From contig NZ_JACSPU010000005.1 in the NCBI RefSeq assembly GCF_014836985.1, forward strand, positions 371,136-435,135: a stretch of DNA of 64,000 bases. The letters are read 5' to 3'. The notes under the pieces are model-generated. The model did not search any database. It saw only the letters and a program-made list of their open reading frames with translations, and was not told the DNA's origin. Shown here in pieces: positions 1 through 8,910 of this stretch (position 1 is its first letter; each line of letters starts with the position of its first letter). The DNA comes from Planococcus wigleyi (GTDB lineage Bacteria; Bacillota; Bacilli; Bacillales_A; Planococcaceae). Made by a program: the position numbers and the translations under genes.

Positions 1-373
1 TGATATCGTTGTATTCGTATATCAAATAACCCGCGGTCCCCAAACTGAAGATAAATAAAATCCAGTCATAGAAAGGGATTTTCGTGCGATCCTGCTTTTT
101 GAAAGTTGGATAGACAAGGAAAATCAAGCCCATCCCGACAGCTACGTGGATCGACCGCGCCTGAAGGGCAGGCATCGGATTGAAGGTCACATAGAGATGA
201 TAAATCGAATAAGCGATGGCGATCGCTGCTATCAGAAAAACCAGCTTCCGATTTTTCAGTTTGCGGACTTTGGCATCTGTATCGTATTTCTCTAGCACTT
301 CCTGGCTGAGGGTTTTGTCTTCTTCATGGGCAGAAACGCTTTCAACATCCAAATCCCGGTTGTCTTTTGTCAT
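1..373 (-). CDS. TRAP transporter fused permease (4TM/12TM), N-terminal part
   Basis: Partial gene cut by the left window edge; about 124 N-terminal residues are visible. A charged N-terminus (MTKDNRDLDVESVSAHEEDK) is followed by a hydrophobic segment and then a second and third membrane segment, as at the start of fused DctQ-DctM permeases of TAXI-type TRAP importers. It would form the sodium- or proton-coupled membrane channel for the substrate delivered by the binding protein at 824-1810. Its ATG overlaps the TGA of the DUF1850 gene (ATGA), with a GAGGGGG ribosome binding site inside that gene, so the three genes are one translationally coupled operon. The substrate is unknown; glutamate or other carboxylates are common for this family. 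Confidence 0.8.
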   Translation of the reverse strand, partial: MTKDNRDLDVESVSAHEEDKTLSQEVLEKYDTDAKVRKLKNRKLVFLIAAIAIAYSIYHLYVTFNPMPALQARSIHVAVGMGLIFLVYPTFKKQDRTKIPFYDWILFIFSLGTAGYLIYEYNDI

Positions 374-834
374 AGTTTATTCCCCCTCATATAATCCCAC
401 AGATCAATAAATTCAATCGTGATCGTCACCATCTCGTAATCTTCCGTATAGTCATATAATGGAATTTCCTTGTTGGCGGTTTTTATCGTTGTTTGTGCAT
501 TTTGTGAGACCGTCAAATTCATTTCTTTGAAGAGCCGTCCGATTTCCATATGGACATAGCCATCTTTTGACGGGATGATTTTTCCATCTGAAGGGACACC
601 TGCGCCGTAAGTTTTAAACTTCGTTTCTGCCAGCAACAGGCTGTCGCCGTCCCGCTCATAAAACTCCAGCCACTGTTCTTTTTCCACTGAATGGATCCAT
701 TGCAAGGTAAAATCCGTTTCTTTCAAATAATAGCGTTCCCCGCCAAAGTTGAATTGTACGACAGGGATCCGCCACAACAGGAAAAAAAGGAGCATAATCA
801 CACATGCTCCTCCCGCCAATACTTTATTGTTCAT
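370..834 (-). CDS. DUF1850 domain protein in TRAP operon
   Basis: 154 residues. It opens with one hydrophobic segment (about residues 5-21), suggesting a membrane-anchored or secreted protein, followed by a soluble part with the pattern typical of DUF1850 (FTLQWIHSVEKEQW near residues 42-55, then ETKFKTYGAGVPSD). Its start overlaps the end of the binding-protein gene by 11 bases and its stop overlaps the permease start by 4, so it is translated as part of the TRAP transporter operon. DUF1850 genes are regularly found between TAXI binding proteins and fused TRAP permeases; an accessory or periplasm-facing assembly role is inference only. Confidence 0.75.
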   Translation of the reverse strand: MNNKVLAGGACVIMLLFFLLWRIPVVQFNFGGERYYLKETDFTLQWIHSVEKEQWLEFYERDGDSLLLAETKFKTYGAGVPSDGKIIPSKDGYVHMEIGRLFKEMNLTVSQNAQTTIKTANKEIPLYDYTEDYEMVTITIEFIDLWDYMRGNKL

Positions 835-1810
835 CGTAGTAACGCTGTGCCCCTGGATGCAACGGTGCCACCAAGCCTTCCTGTGCAGCTTCCAATGTAA
901 TATCGGCGGCTGCCTGGTGAGAATTCTCGAGCGTGTCCAGATTTTCGAAGAAGGTTTTGGTCAATTCGTAGACATCGTCTTCGCTCATATCCGAGTGGAC
1001 CACCAATGCGTTCATGATTGCTGCAGTCGGAACAGGTTCTTCATTTCCGTAAGTATCTGCTGGAATCTCAAGTGCAATAAAGTAGGACTGGTCTTCCGCT
1101 ACCCGCTCTACATCTTCAGGAGCGATGGAAACCATGCGGATGTCCAGTGTTTCAGAAAGCTCCAGCAGTGATGCATTCGGCAGGCCGCTTGTCAGGAAGG
1201 CCGCGTCGATCTGTCCGGCACGCAAGCCGTCAGCCGCTTCCGCATACCCCAGATAATCCACTTGAATGTCATCGTAGGTGATGCCGTAGCCTTCAAGCAG
1301 CGTACGCGCGTTCACTTCCACTCCCGAGTTCTGATCGCCCACTGCAATTCGCTTGCCGCGCAGGTCCTCGAAAGTTTCAATACCTGAATCCGCTGTGGTG
1401 ACGATTTGCACATAGTTAGGATACAAAGCAGCGATTTGGCTGATTTTATCTGTCGGCTCTGTAAAGCCTTCAGTTCCTTCCACCGCTTGGCTGACCACGT
1501 CACTCATCGTGAATGCCATTTCGATTTTGTCTTCTTTGATCAAGTTGACGTTCTCCACAGAGGCCCCGGTTGTTTGGGTTCTCGAGTTGACGCCGTACTG
1601 TGAACTGTAGGTTTCAGCCAGCGTTGATCCAATGATGTTATAGGGCCCGGATGCTCCACCAGTAGCAATGGTGACAATATTCGCTTCCAATCCAGCAGTG
1701 TCCCCACCGCCTTCTTCCGGATTCGTCGTCGTATTGTCTTCTCCACAAGCTGCCAAGACCATGCTTCCGGCAATGACTAAAGAAAATGCACTTGCCTTCG
1801 TTTTCTTCAT
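824..1810 (-). CDS. TAXI family TRAP transporter solute-binding lipoprotein
   Basis: 328 residues. The N-terminus has a lipoprotein signal peptide with lipobox LAAC (Cys22), followed by a Glu/Asp/Thr-rich linker. The mature part matches the TAXI family: TIATGGASGPYNIIGSTLA near the start, then QTTGASVENVNLI and an AGQIDAAFLTSGLPNAS block. It captures a substrate outside the membrane and delivers it to the fused permease at 1-373. First gene of the visible operon; AGGGGGT lies a few bases before the ATG, and a TATAAT-like -10 is seen at 1840-1835, without a convincing -35. A glutamate-like substrate is likely from family knowledge but cannot be read from the sequence. Confidence 0.88.
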   Translation of the reverse strand: MKKTKASAFSLVIAGSMVLAACGEDNTTTNPEEGGGDTAGLEANIVTIATGGASGPYNIIGSTLAETYSSQYGVNSRTQTTGASVENVNLIKEDKIEMAFTMSDVVSQAVEGTEGFTEPTDKISQIAALYPNYVQIVTTADSGIETFEDLRGKRIAVGDQNSGVEVNARTLLEGYGITYDDIQVDYLGYAEAADGLRAGQIDAAFLTSGLPNASLLELSETLDIRMVSIAPEDVERVAEDQSYFIALEIPADTYGNEEPVPTAAIMNALVVHSDMSEDDVYELTKTFFENLDTLENSHQAAADITLEAAQEGLVAPLHPGAQRYYDEQ

Positions 1811-1968
1811 CTCTCTACCCCCTTGTTTTTTTTAATTATACCGATATTCTGTATGGATTCATAGGAAGTATTCACTTTTTTCTGATTATACTAACTACTA
1901 AAAGACTGCAACTACGGATGCTCTTTTCAAAACTTTAAAGAAAGGGTTGTATTAGTGGATAATTTTCA

Positions 1969-1997
1969 TTGACAGTTTCTTCAAACAGGCATAGAGT
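1969..1997 (+). promoter_or_regulatory. Candidate sigma-A promoter of the potassium channel gene
   Basis: Consensus -35 TTGACA (1969-1974), 17-base spacer, then TAGAGT (1992-1997) as a weaker -10. It lies about 40 bases before the ATG at 2039. Sequence-only call. Confidence 0.45.
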
Positions 1998-2038
1998 AGG
2001 CTCATATTTCAGTTCTCTCGATGAAGGAAGGGTCTCGT

Positions 2039-3366
2039 ATGCGTTCCTGGAAAAAGAAGCGGATCGCCGTTTCTCCCCCGGTGGTGATTTCCGGAAGCTT
2101 TTTGTTGTTGATCTTGGCAGGTACAATTTTGTTGAAGATGCCGTTCGCGACTACACGGCCAATTTCCTGGACCGATGCTTTTTTCACTGCTACTTCGGCC
2201 ACGACAGTGACTGGACTCAGCGTCTTTGATCCAGGCACGGTACTTACAGGATTTGGGGAGCTGGTCCTTCTTGTGATGATTCAATGCGGAGGCATCGGAT
2301 TGATGACATTCGCGGTTGCCATCCTCATTCTGTTCCGTAAGAAAATTGGGCTCCAAAACCGGATTTACGTCCAGGAATCACTGTCGCAAAGTACTATTGG
2401 CGGCATCGTCAAGCTTGTTAAACTGATTCTCACTTTTGCTTTATCTGTAGAAGCGGTTGCCATCATACTGCTGACCCTCTACTGGATACCGGAATTCGGC
2501 TTTAAAGATGCACTCCATTACAGTGTCTTCCATGTCATTTCCGCGTTCAATAACGCCGGGTTCTCCTTGTTTCCTGATAACTTGATGAGTTTTGCCGGAG
2601 ATCCGCTTGTGAACCTATTAATCTCTGCGTTATTTATCGTAGGGGGCATCGGGTTCACCGTTGTCATCGATGTCTATCAAAAAAAGCAGTTCGCCAATGG
2701 GCATTGCATACCAAACTGATGGTCAGCGGCACTTTAATTTTAAATGCGATTGGCATGATCGTCATTTTCGCTTTGGAATATGGCAACCCGGGCACTCTCG
2801 GGCATATGTCCTTGCCGGATAAGTTATGGGCTTCCTATTTCAGTGCAGTAACTCCGCGTACTGCAGGATTCAATACGCTGAACTACGGAAATTTTGAAGA
2901 TCCAACTCTGCTGTTCACCATGCTGTTGATGTTCATCGGCGGCGGCAGCGCTTCGACGGCTTCCGGCATCAAGTTGACCACATTTGTCGTTGTCATCCTG
3001 GCAGCTGTTGCGTTTTTGCGTTCACAACGCGAACCTGAGATTTTTGGAAGATCCATCCGGCTGGAAGCGATATTGCGTTCACTCGCCATCACCACAATCA
3101 GTGTATTGCTGGTAATCTTCTTCCTGTTTTTATTGGCTGTGACGGAGAAAATTCCGTTCCTGCCTTTGGCATTTGAAGTGGTTTCCGCTTTTGGAACGGT
3201 CGGCTTGTCGATGGGCATTACCGGTGATTTAAGTCCTCTTGGCGAAATCCTGTTGAGCCTGGTGATGTTCACCGGCCGTGTCGGGCCGTTGACTTTGTTC
3301 TTTATCTTAATGAAACCGCGCAATGAACATTACCGATATCCTTACGATTCGGTATATACCGGTTGA
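2039..3366 (+). pseudogene. ktrB: KtrB/TrkH-type potassium uptake channel, frameshifted
   Basis: Two overlapping frames together encode one complete channel of about 442 residues, the normal KtrB length. Frame 2 runs from 2039 and stops at 2719; frame 1 carries the rest to 3366. Adding one A in the AA at 2696-2697 restores a continuous AKWALHTKL, as in intact homologues. All four selectivity-loop signatures are intact on either side of the break: TVTGLSVFD, NNAGFSLF, TPRTAGFNT and FGTVGLSMG. ATG 2039 is preferred over 2021 because GAAGGAAGGG precedes it by a good distance. KtrB normally pairs with a cytoplasmic KtrA RCK subunit, which is not nearby. The frameshift may be a real inactivation, a phase-variable state or a sequencing error; no slippery site for programmed frameshifting is visible. 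Confidence 0.85.
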
Positions 3367-3370
3367 AAAT

Positions 3371-3414
3371 AAAAAAGTGCAGCATCCCAAAAATCTGGAT
3401 GCTGCACTTTTTTC
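3371..3414. terminator. Bidirectional terminator between ktrB and the OYE gene
   Basis: Inverted repeat GTGCAGCATCC / GGATGCTGCAC with A-run before and T-run after, serving the two converging genes. Confidence 0.85.
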
Positions 3415-3427
3415 GATTTCGTTTTGA

Positions 3428-4552
3428 TTAATTATCTGCTACTTTGACCATGCCGTACGATGTGATGAGATGCCACATATTTTGTGGAATATCCAAAGTG
3501 CCGACCATTTTTTGTGTGATGACCGGATGGATTTCCTGCTCTTTGCCTTGCTTCACTTTCTCGGTCCATTCCGGATCGATCAGTGCTTGGCGGCCGATCA
3601 CGACGATATCCGCCCCTTCTTCCAATGCCGTCAATGCATCTTCAGGTGTTTTCACACTTCCGACTGCGACAAAAGCAATGCGGCCATTGATGTGGTTCGC
3701 GAGGATACGGACAATGCTGTCGCCTTGTTCAGCGCCTCTTGGTTTTTTCTTGAATTCCATCAGCGATACATGAAGATAATGGATGCCGCCTTGAATCAAT
3801 TCTTCCACCAAAATTTTTGTTTCTTCTATAGTATAGCCAACTGTCGTTTCATTGTTTTCTTCCGGAGACAATCGGTAACCGACGATAAACTGTTCATCTG
3901 CATATTCAGCGACAATGTCTTTGACTTTTTTCAATACAGCCAACGGGAACTTCATGCGGTTTTCCAAACTGCCTCCCCATTGATCCTGGCGCAGGTTTGT
4001 AGCCGTAGAAATGAATTGCTGAAGCAAGTAAGTATTGGCACCATGGATTTCTACGCCGTCAAAGCCCGCTTCAATCGCTCTTCTAGTCGTTTCACCAAAA
4101 TCAACGATGATCGCTTCGATTTCCGCTTCTGTCAATTCACGTGGTGCCGGCTTGCCTGATGCATTCGGCACTGAACTTGGCGCAACCGTTTCATTCGTCT
4201 TGATCAGCTCAGCCTGCCCTTGTCGTCCGCCATGCTGAATTTGCAGAATCGCTTTGCTGCCTTTTGATTTCATTTCTTTAGCCATTTGAGTCAAACGCGG
4301 AATCGCATTGTCGTCAAAACCGATAAACTGGTTCGGGAACGCGATGCCGTTTTCTGAAACGGCGATGCACGCAGATATGTACAGGCTTCCAAGTCCAGCG
4401 CGGCGGTTGTAATAGGTTAGTTCCTGATCCGAGACGGTGCCGTCTTCATTTCCGGAATACGTCGTCATCGGTGCTACACCTAAGCGGTCGTTTAGGACGA
4501 CGCCGTTCGGCAATGTAATTTCTTTAAATAATTCTGTATATAGTGGATTCAT
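3428..4552 (-). CDS. Old yellow enzyme family NADH:flavin oxidoreductase
   Basis: 374 residues from ATG 4552, chosen over the upstream ATG (4573) because AGAGGAAG lies just before it. The protein is a single FMN-binding TIM barrel: GVAPMTTYSG near the N-terminus, QIQHGGRQGQ, the HGAN motif with YLLQQFIS following, GGSLENR, and a C-terminal phosphate-binding region around VAVGSVKTPEDA and GADIVVIGRQALIDPEW. These enzymes reduce activated C=C bonds with NAD(P)H in the cytoplasm; the natural substrate is unknown. It stands alone, divergent from the MDR reductase at 4735 with about 180 bases between starts, which could allow shared control. Confidence 0.85.
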   Translation of the reverse strand: MNPLYTELFKEITLPNGVVLNDRLGVAPMTTYSGNEDGTVSDQELTYYNRRAGLGSLYISACIAVSENGIAFPNQFIGFDDNAIPRLTQMAKEMKSKGSKAILQIQHGGRQGQAELIKTNETVAPSSVPNASGKPAPRELTEAEIEAIIVDFGETTRRAIEAGFDGVEIHGANTYLLQQFISTATNLRQDQWGGSLENRMKFPLAVLKKVKDIVAEYADEQFIVGYRLSPEENNETTVGYTIEETKILVEELIQGGIHYLHVSLMEFKKKPRGAEQGDSIVRILANHINGRIAFVAVGSVKTPEDALTALEEGADIVVIGRQALIDPEWTEKVKQGKEQEIHPVITQKMVGTLDIPQNMWHLITSYGMVKVADN

Positions 4553-4734
4553 GAAACTTCCTCTTTTCTGCATATAGGTTCTCTTCCGAAAGGCTTCGGT
4601 ATTTCAAAATAGCATACGGATTTTCAGGAATCAAGAATACACGCTCGCCCCCTTTTTCTGGTACATTATTTTTGACCAGCCCCAGTTCGAATGTTACGCT
4701 TTTCAACGAATTCGTAAATTAGGAGGAATTTTCC

Positions 4735-5763
4735 ATGACAGCACAAACTCATAAAGAAATTCATTTGGTGAATCGCCCTGAAGGCATGCCGACCAACGAT
4801 GATTTTAAATTTGTCGAAAAAAACGTTCCGGCACCGGGCGAAAACGAAGTCCTCTTGAAAACACTTTACTTATCAGTAGACCCTTATATGCGCGGCCGGA
4901 TGCGAGACGTAAAATCGTATATCGCACCATTCGAATTAAATAAAGTATTGGTCGGCGGCGTTCTTGCCGAAGTGGTCGAGTCCAATTCGGATTTATTTAA
5001 AAAAGGCGACATCGTCAACAGTAACCTTAGCTGGGCTGAATACAATGTAGCAGCTCCAGAGAAATTGCAAAAAGTCGATCCATCTCAAGCACCGATTACG
5101 GCACGCCTCAGCGTTCTTGGATTGACCGGCCTTACAGCTTACTTCGGCTTGCTGGACATCGGCAAACCACAGGCTGGCGAAACGGTTGTCGTTTCAGGCG
5201 CGGCCGGTGCAGTCGGTTCGATTGTCGGACAAATCGCTAAAATCAAAGGCGCACGTGCAGTAGGCATCGCGGGATCTGATGACAAAGTCGATTACTTGGT
5301 CAATGAGCTCGGCTTTGACGCAGCCGTCAACTACAAGAAAGACAGCTTCGAAGAAGACTTGATCAACGCGCTTCCGGATGGCGTCGATGTTTACTTCGAT
5401 AACGTCGGCGGCGACGTATCTGACGCGGTCATCAATCAGCTGAACAGAAATGCACGCGTTTCACTATGCGGTTCAATTTCGTCTTACAACTCGCCAGGCG
5501 AAGACGTCGGTCCGCGTATGCAATGGAAATTCATCAAGACCAGCTCCATGATGAAAGGCTTCACGCTCGGCGATTACGCGAAAGAGTTGCCGACAGGCGC
5601 CGCGGCACTTGCCGAATGGCTGCAGGAAGGCAAATTGAAATACGACGAAACGATTGTCGAAGGCTTTGAAAACACACCGGAAGCATTTTTTGGACTCTTC
5701 AAAGGCACCAACCTCGGCAAGCAATTGGTAAAAGTCGCTGACCCTGATTTTGCAAAGCTATAA
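4735..5763 (+). CDS. NADP-dependent oxidoreductase, zinc-free MDR family
   Basis: 342 residues with an excellent TTAGGAGGAATTTT before the ATG. The N-terminal GroES-like fold has the DPYMRGRM signature of the leukotriene B4 dehydrogenase/CurA-like branch; the NADPH Rossmann fold carries GAAGAVGSIVGQ. No zinc-binding cysteine cluster is present. Such enzymes reduce alpha,beta-unsaturated aldehydes and ketones. With the divergent old yellow enzyme and the following luciferase-like enzyme it forms a small group of unconnected redox genes, perhaps for detoxifying reactive carbonyls (inference). Confidence 0.85.
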   Translation: MTAQTHKEIHLVNRPEGMPTNDDFKFVEKNVPAPGENEVLLKTLYLSVDPYMRGRMRDVKSYIAPFELNKVLVGGVLAEVVESNSDLFKKGDIVNSNLSWAEYNVAAPEKLQKVDPSQAPITARLSVLGLTGLTAYFGLLDIGKPQAGETVVVSGAAGAVGSIVGQIAKIKGARAVGIAGSDDKVDYLVNELGFDAAVNYKKDSFEEDLINALPDGVDVYFDNVGGDVSDAVINQLNRNARVSLCGSISSYNSPGEDVGPRMQWKFIKTSSMMKGFTLGDYAKELPTGAAALAEWLQEGKLKYDETIVEGFENTPEAFFGLFKGTNLGKQLVKVADPDFAKL

Positions 5764-5773
5764 AACTGTGGAA

Positions 5774-5798
5774 AGCCGCCTTTTCGGGCGGTTTTTTT
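5774..5798 (+). terminator. Terminator of the MDR oxidoreductase gene
   Basis: GCCGCC / GGGCGG hairpin with TTTTC loop followed by seven T, 11 bases after the stop codon. Confidence 0.85.
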
Positions 5799-5831
5799 CC
5801 ATTTAATTGGCGATACTATCCGCATGGAGTG

Positions 5832-5905
5832 AAATACTTTCCAAAACGGCGCAAATACTTTCCATTTCGAATGAAATACTTTCCAAACTCACATAAATAC
5901 TTTCC
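5832..5905. repeat. Four copies of AAATACTTTCC at exact 21-bp period
   Basis: The 11-mer AAATACTTTCC starts at 5832, 5853, 5874 and 5895, each exactly 21 bases (two helical turns) after the last. The 10 bases between copies differ. The array lies between two terminators, so outside the converging transcription units. Its role is unknown; see findings. Confidence 0.9.
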
Positions 5906-5913
5906 GAACACGA

Positions 5914-5950
5914 AAAAGCCGCGTCAGCTCACTCGCTGACGCGGTTTTTC
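5914..5950. terminator. Bidirectional hairpin terminator
   Basis: CCGCGTCAGC / GCTGACGCGG stem with six-base loop, flanked by AAAAA and TTTTT. It is about 255 bases past the stop of the gene at 6205, and nothing else is recognisable between 5951 and 6204. Confidence 0.8.
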
Positions 5951-6204
5951 TGTTTATGCGGATACACATTTTCCAGGACAACTATTTTCCACTCCCCAAC
6001 GAGCAGATTTCCTTATAATTCCTTGAGGAACCGGAAAACTGAACGCGGAAGAAAGAAAATCACATCCAAGATACTAGTGAAAAAGTCTATTACATCAAAA
6101 ATCCACCAGCGATCTTTTTTCTCCTTGCTTCTCGTTTTGATTGCCATCCATCATCCCCGCCTCTTCTGCTTTTTAATGTATACGCAGAAGCAGCAGAAAT
6201 GGTT

Positions 6205-7212
6205 TCATTTTCCATTGAGATTAAATGCACCTGCCAATAAATGCAGCGTGTCCATGCGGTTATCCGCTCCGAAAATGTTCGGAATGATGGTGATTTCGTC
6301 TGTCTTATAGCGTTCTGCAATGGATTCGACCTGGGCTTTTACTTGTTCCGGTGTGCCGATCAGCATACGCTGCCGGTTGCGTGCCACTTTTTTCTGTTCA
6401 CTGGCGTTGAAGCCGCGCTTTTTCGCCGTCTCAACGGACGGGTAATAAGGAGGCGGTGAATCGGATTCAACAAACAACAGCCATAGATCAAAAGCCGTCG
6501 CCAGCTCCTCGGCTTTTTCCAGCGTTTCAGCAACGACTGCAAAAACAGCGATGATTACTCTCGGTTCCTGAAGAAAGGGCGATGGCTGGAATTCTTCACG
6601 GTATGTGTCCACTACCTCCACGCCTTGCTGCGATGGCTTAGCGAAATGGGCATACGCATAGCCCATTCCTTGTTCAGCAGCAAGACGGGCGCTGCCCTGC
6701 CCGGTTCCAAGCAGCCACAATTCAGGCGCTGTCTCCACAATCGGCATGGCCTTCAACGATCGAAAGCGGTGCTCGCTGTTAATGTCATCACTAAAGTATT
6801 TCTGCAAATCCGTCAATTGCTGATCATAAGGCAGCCGTTTCGTTTTGCTTTCATTTAAAGCTTCATTGACAATCCGGTAGCTGCGGGAGCGGCCGATGCC
6901 AAGATCGATGCGGCCCGGATGCAGTGCTTCAAGCATCCGGAAATTCTCCGCAACTTTATAAGCGCTGTAATGCGGCAGCATAACGCCTCCCGAACCGATT
7001 CGGATGGTCTCAGTGGACGTCGCCAAATGCATCATCAGCATTTCAGGCGTACTGCCGGCAACCGACTCCACCTGGTGATGTTCAGCCACCCAAAAGCGCT
7101 TATAGCCGAGACGTTCGGCCAGTTGAACGAGTTCCGTTGTCTGCTTCAGGGCAGCCGCTGCCGTGCCGCCTTCGTCAATCGGCGAATAATCGAGGATATT
7201 CAATGAAATCAT
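6205..7212 (-). CDS. Luciferase-like (LLM class) flavin-dependent oxidoreductase
   Basis: 335 residues. Begins MISLNILDYSPIDEGGT and contains KRFWVAEHHQ, GSGGVMLPHYS, LHPGRIDLGIGRS and a C-terminal IGTPEQVKAQVESI, the usual landmarks of bacterial luciferase-like monooxygenases of the MsnO8 type. Predicted to use reduced FMN or F420-like flavin to oxidise an unknown substrate in the cytoplasm. AAGGGAG sits eight bases before the ATG. It is transcribed alone and divergently from msrAB. Confidence 0.85.
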   Translation of the reverse strand: MISLNILDYSPIDEGGTAAAALKQTTELVQLAERLGYKRFWVAEHHQVESVAGSTPEMLMMHLATSTETIRIGSGGVMLPHYSAYKVAENFRMLEALHPGRIDLGIGRSRSYRIVNEALNESKTKRLPYDQQLTDLQKYFSDDINSEHRFRSLKAMPIVETAPELWLLGTGQGSARLAAEQGMGYAYAHFAKPSQQGVEVVDTYREEFQPSPFLQEPRVIIAVFAVVAETLEKAEELATAFDLWLLFVESDSPPPYYPSVETAKKRGFNASEQKKVARNRQRMLIGTPEQVKAQVESIAERYKTDEITIIPNIFGADNRMDTLHLLAGAFNLNGK

Positions 7213-7507
7213 CTGTCTATCTCCCTTCGCAAGTCCTTAAATCTTAGCATGTCATTCCGAATCCTCTCCACTATCACGCCCTGCAATAGAACGTGAATCC
7301 ATTTTGTGACATACTTCATAAAATAGCCGCTTGTTTCGAACCGCTTCAGTTCCTCTTTTTCAGGCATTCGATTAAACTGTAGATAGAAAAACAAAGAAAA
7401 CGTTTACACCATTTCCATTCCATCAATGACTTTTAAGCTGCCCTTGCCTGCGATCAACATACCCATCCATGTGAACTTACTCAATTATGAAAGGCAGGAG
7501 CTTCCTC

Positions 7508-8638
7508 ATGAAAAAGATCTCATTTTTAGGCTTTTTGATTTTATTGCTGCTGGTGCTTTCCGGGTGTTCAACCTTCAATTCCGGCAGTGCAGCCACCGGT
7601 CAATCGGCGGATACAAGCACATCCAAATTTCCAGACAATCCAAACACAGACCTTGAATTCGACACAGACAAACTGCAGGATATTTGGCTGGCCGGCGGTT
7701 GCTTCTGGGGAGTCGAGGCTTATATGGCACGGGTTTACGGCGTCTATGACGTCACCTCGGGTTATGCAAACGGCAACACCGAAAATCCGAGCTATGAAGA
7801 AGTGATCCATGACAATACCGGACATGCCGAAACAGTCCACGTCCGATACGATCCCGAACGTGTGGACTTGGAGAAGTTGCTTGGCCATTATTTCATGATC
7901 ATCGATCCGACACTTCTGAACCAGCAAGGAAATGACCGTGGTGAGCAATACCGGACCGGCATTTATTATGAAAGTGAAGCCGACCGTGCTGTCATCGACA
8001 AAGCAGTTGCTGCAGAGAAAGAACGCTATGACGATCCGATCGTCACTGAAGTCGAAGCGCTTGAACATTATTACCTGGCAGAAGAATACCACCAGGATTA
8101 CCTTGAAAAAAATCCGGATGGCTATTGCCACGTTGAGTTTGATACGTTGGAAGATCAGGAAATTGAAGGAGGCGCTCAGTCATTGATCGATCCGGCGCTT
8201 TATCCGAAACCAAGCGACGAAGAATTGAAAGCGAAGTTGACGGACATCCAATATGAAGTGACACAGGAAGACGCGACTGAACCTTCTTTCTCCAATGAAT
8301 ACGATGGTTTCTACGAACCGGGCATTTATGTGGACATCACTACCGGAGAGCCCTTGTTCTCTTCTGCGGATAAATACGACTCCACAACCGGATGGCCGAG
8401 TTTCACCAAACCCATTGATCCAGCTGTCGTCACTGAGCATGAAGACGGCATGCTGTTCATGAAACGGACTGAAATCAGAAGCCGCGCCGGCGACAGCCAC
8501 TTGGGGCACGTTTTCAATGACGGACCCAAAGACAAAGGTGGACTTCGCTATTGCATGAACAGCGCCGCCCTGCTGTTTATCCCAGAAGCGGAAATGGAAG
8601 CAGAAGGCTACGGCTTTTTGCTGGATAAAGTTAATTGA
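7508..8638 (+). CDS. msrAB: Exported MsrAB methionine sulfoxide reductase, lipoprotein
   Basis: 376 residues from ATG 7508 (GGCAGGAG upstream). Signal peptide with lipobox LSGC (Cys20), then a Ser/Thr-rich linker, an MsrA domain (GGCFWG, catalytic Cys65) and a C-terminal MsrB domain ([32 protein letters not shown] with the catalytic Cys). The MsrB part lacks the CxxC zinc pairs of zinc-type MsrB. Each domain reduces one methionine-S-oxide or -R-oxide stereoisomer in damaged surface proteins. The electron donor for an extracytoplasmic enzyme (for example a CcdA/thioredoxin-like pair) is not encoded nearby. Confidence 0.93.
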   Translation: MKKISFLGFLILLLLVLSGCSTFNSGSAATGQSADTSTSKFPDNPNTDLEFDTDKLQDIWLAGGCFWGVEAYMARVYGVYDVTSGYANGNTENPSYEEVIHDNTGHAETVHVRYDPERVDLEKLLGHYFMIIDPTLLNQQGNDRGEQYRTGIYYESEADRAVIDKAVAAEKERYDDPIVTEVEALEHYYLAEEYHQDYLEKNPDGYCHVEFDTLEDQEIEGGAQSLIDPALYPKPSDEELKAKLTDIQYEVTQEDATEPSFSNEYDGFYEPGIYVDITTGEPLFSSADKYDSTTGWPSFTKPIDPAVVTEHEDGMLFMKRTEIRSRAGDSHLGHVFNDGPKDKGGLRYCMNSAALLFIPEAEMEAEGYGFLLDKVN

Positions 8639-8653
8639 TCTATCTGCCCGAAA

Positions 8654-8687
8654 AGACATTCAGCATCAAGCTGAGTGTCTTTTTTTA
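8654..8687 (+). terminator. Terminator of msrAB
   Basis: AGACATTCAGC / GCTGAGTGTCT stem (one G-T pair), ATCA loop, then seven T. Confidence 0.85.
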
Positions 8688-8698
8688 AACAAAATTAA

Positions 8699-8738
8699 AA
8701 GCAGAAGCAAGGAAAATTTAATTTCCTGCTTCTGCTTA
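8699..8738. terminator. Hairpin, possible terminator of metH
   Basis: AAGCAGAAGCAAGGAAA pairs with TTTCCTGCTTCTGCTT apart from one bulged A. It lies beyond the repeat that follows metH and could end minus-strand transcription, although the T-run is poor. Confidence 0.5.
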
Positions 8739-8756
8739 TTATTTTGTTTACGTATT

Positions 8757-8910
8757 GTCCAGCTACACGGCTACTTCCGCTTTTCTTCTTGTCCAGCTAC
8801 AGCGCCCAGCTCTTTGGGTCATAAGCCAACCCAGCGCCGTGGCAAAGAGCGCCACTTTGCCGGTCTGCCTTATGCCCGGCAGAGCTACACGGCCGTTTCC
8901 GCTTTTCTTC
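8757..8910. repeat. Structured intergenic repeat with 28-bp direct repeats
   Basis: A segment beginning AGCTACACGGCTACTTCC (8761-8788) recurs at 8883-8910 with three mismatches and overlaps the metH stop; a third partial copy TTGTCCAGCTACAGCGC starts at 8789. Between them are inverted pieces GCTCTTTG / CAAAGAGC and GGCAAAG / CTTTGCC. It resembles the TGTCCAGCT(A/C)C-GCGCC interspersed repeats common in Bacillales (recalled, not searched). Confidence 0.7.

Noticed and set aside
2680..2720. Programmed ribosomal frameshifting in ktrB
   Set aside because: No slippery heptamer or following stem-loop at the junction; a missing base explains it simply.
3470..4159. 229-codon frame antisense to the old yellow enzyme
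   Set aside because: Shadow of a strongly supported gene, no domain and no ribosome binding site.
4524..4706. 60-codon frame upstream of the old yellow enzyme
   Set aside because: Overlaps the ribosome binding site and start of the real gene; lies in the divergent promoter region.
5832..5905. CRISPR-like array
   Set aside because: Repeats are only 11 bases with 10-base spacers, no leader and no cas genes.
6023..6310. 95-codon plus-strand frame running into the luciferase-like gene
   Set aside because: Overlaps the end of the opposing gene, odd composition, no convincing start signal.
7209..7394. 61-codon frame just upstream of the luciferase-like gene, its stop overlapping the ATG
   Set aside because: No ribosome binding site at its start, no family resemblance, and the downstream gene has its own good AAGGGAG site.
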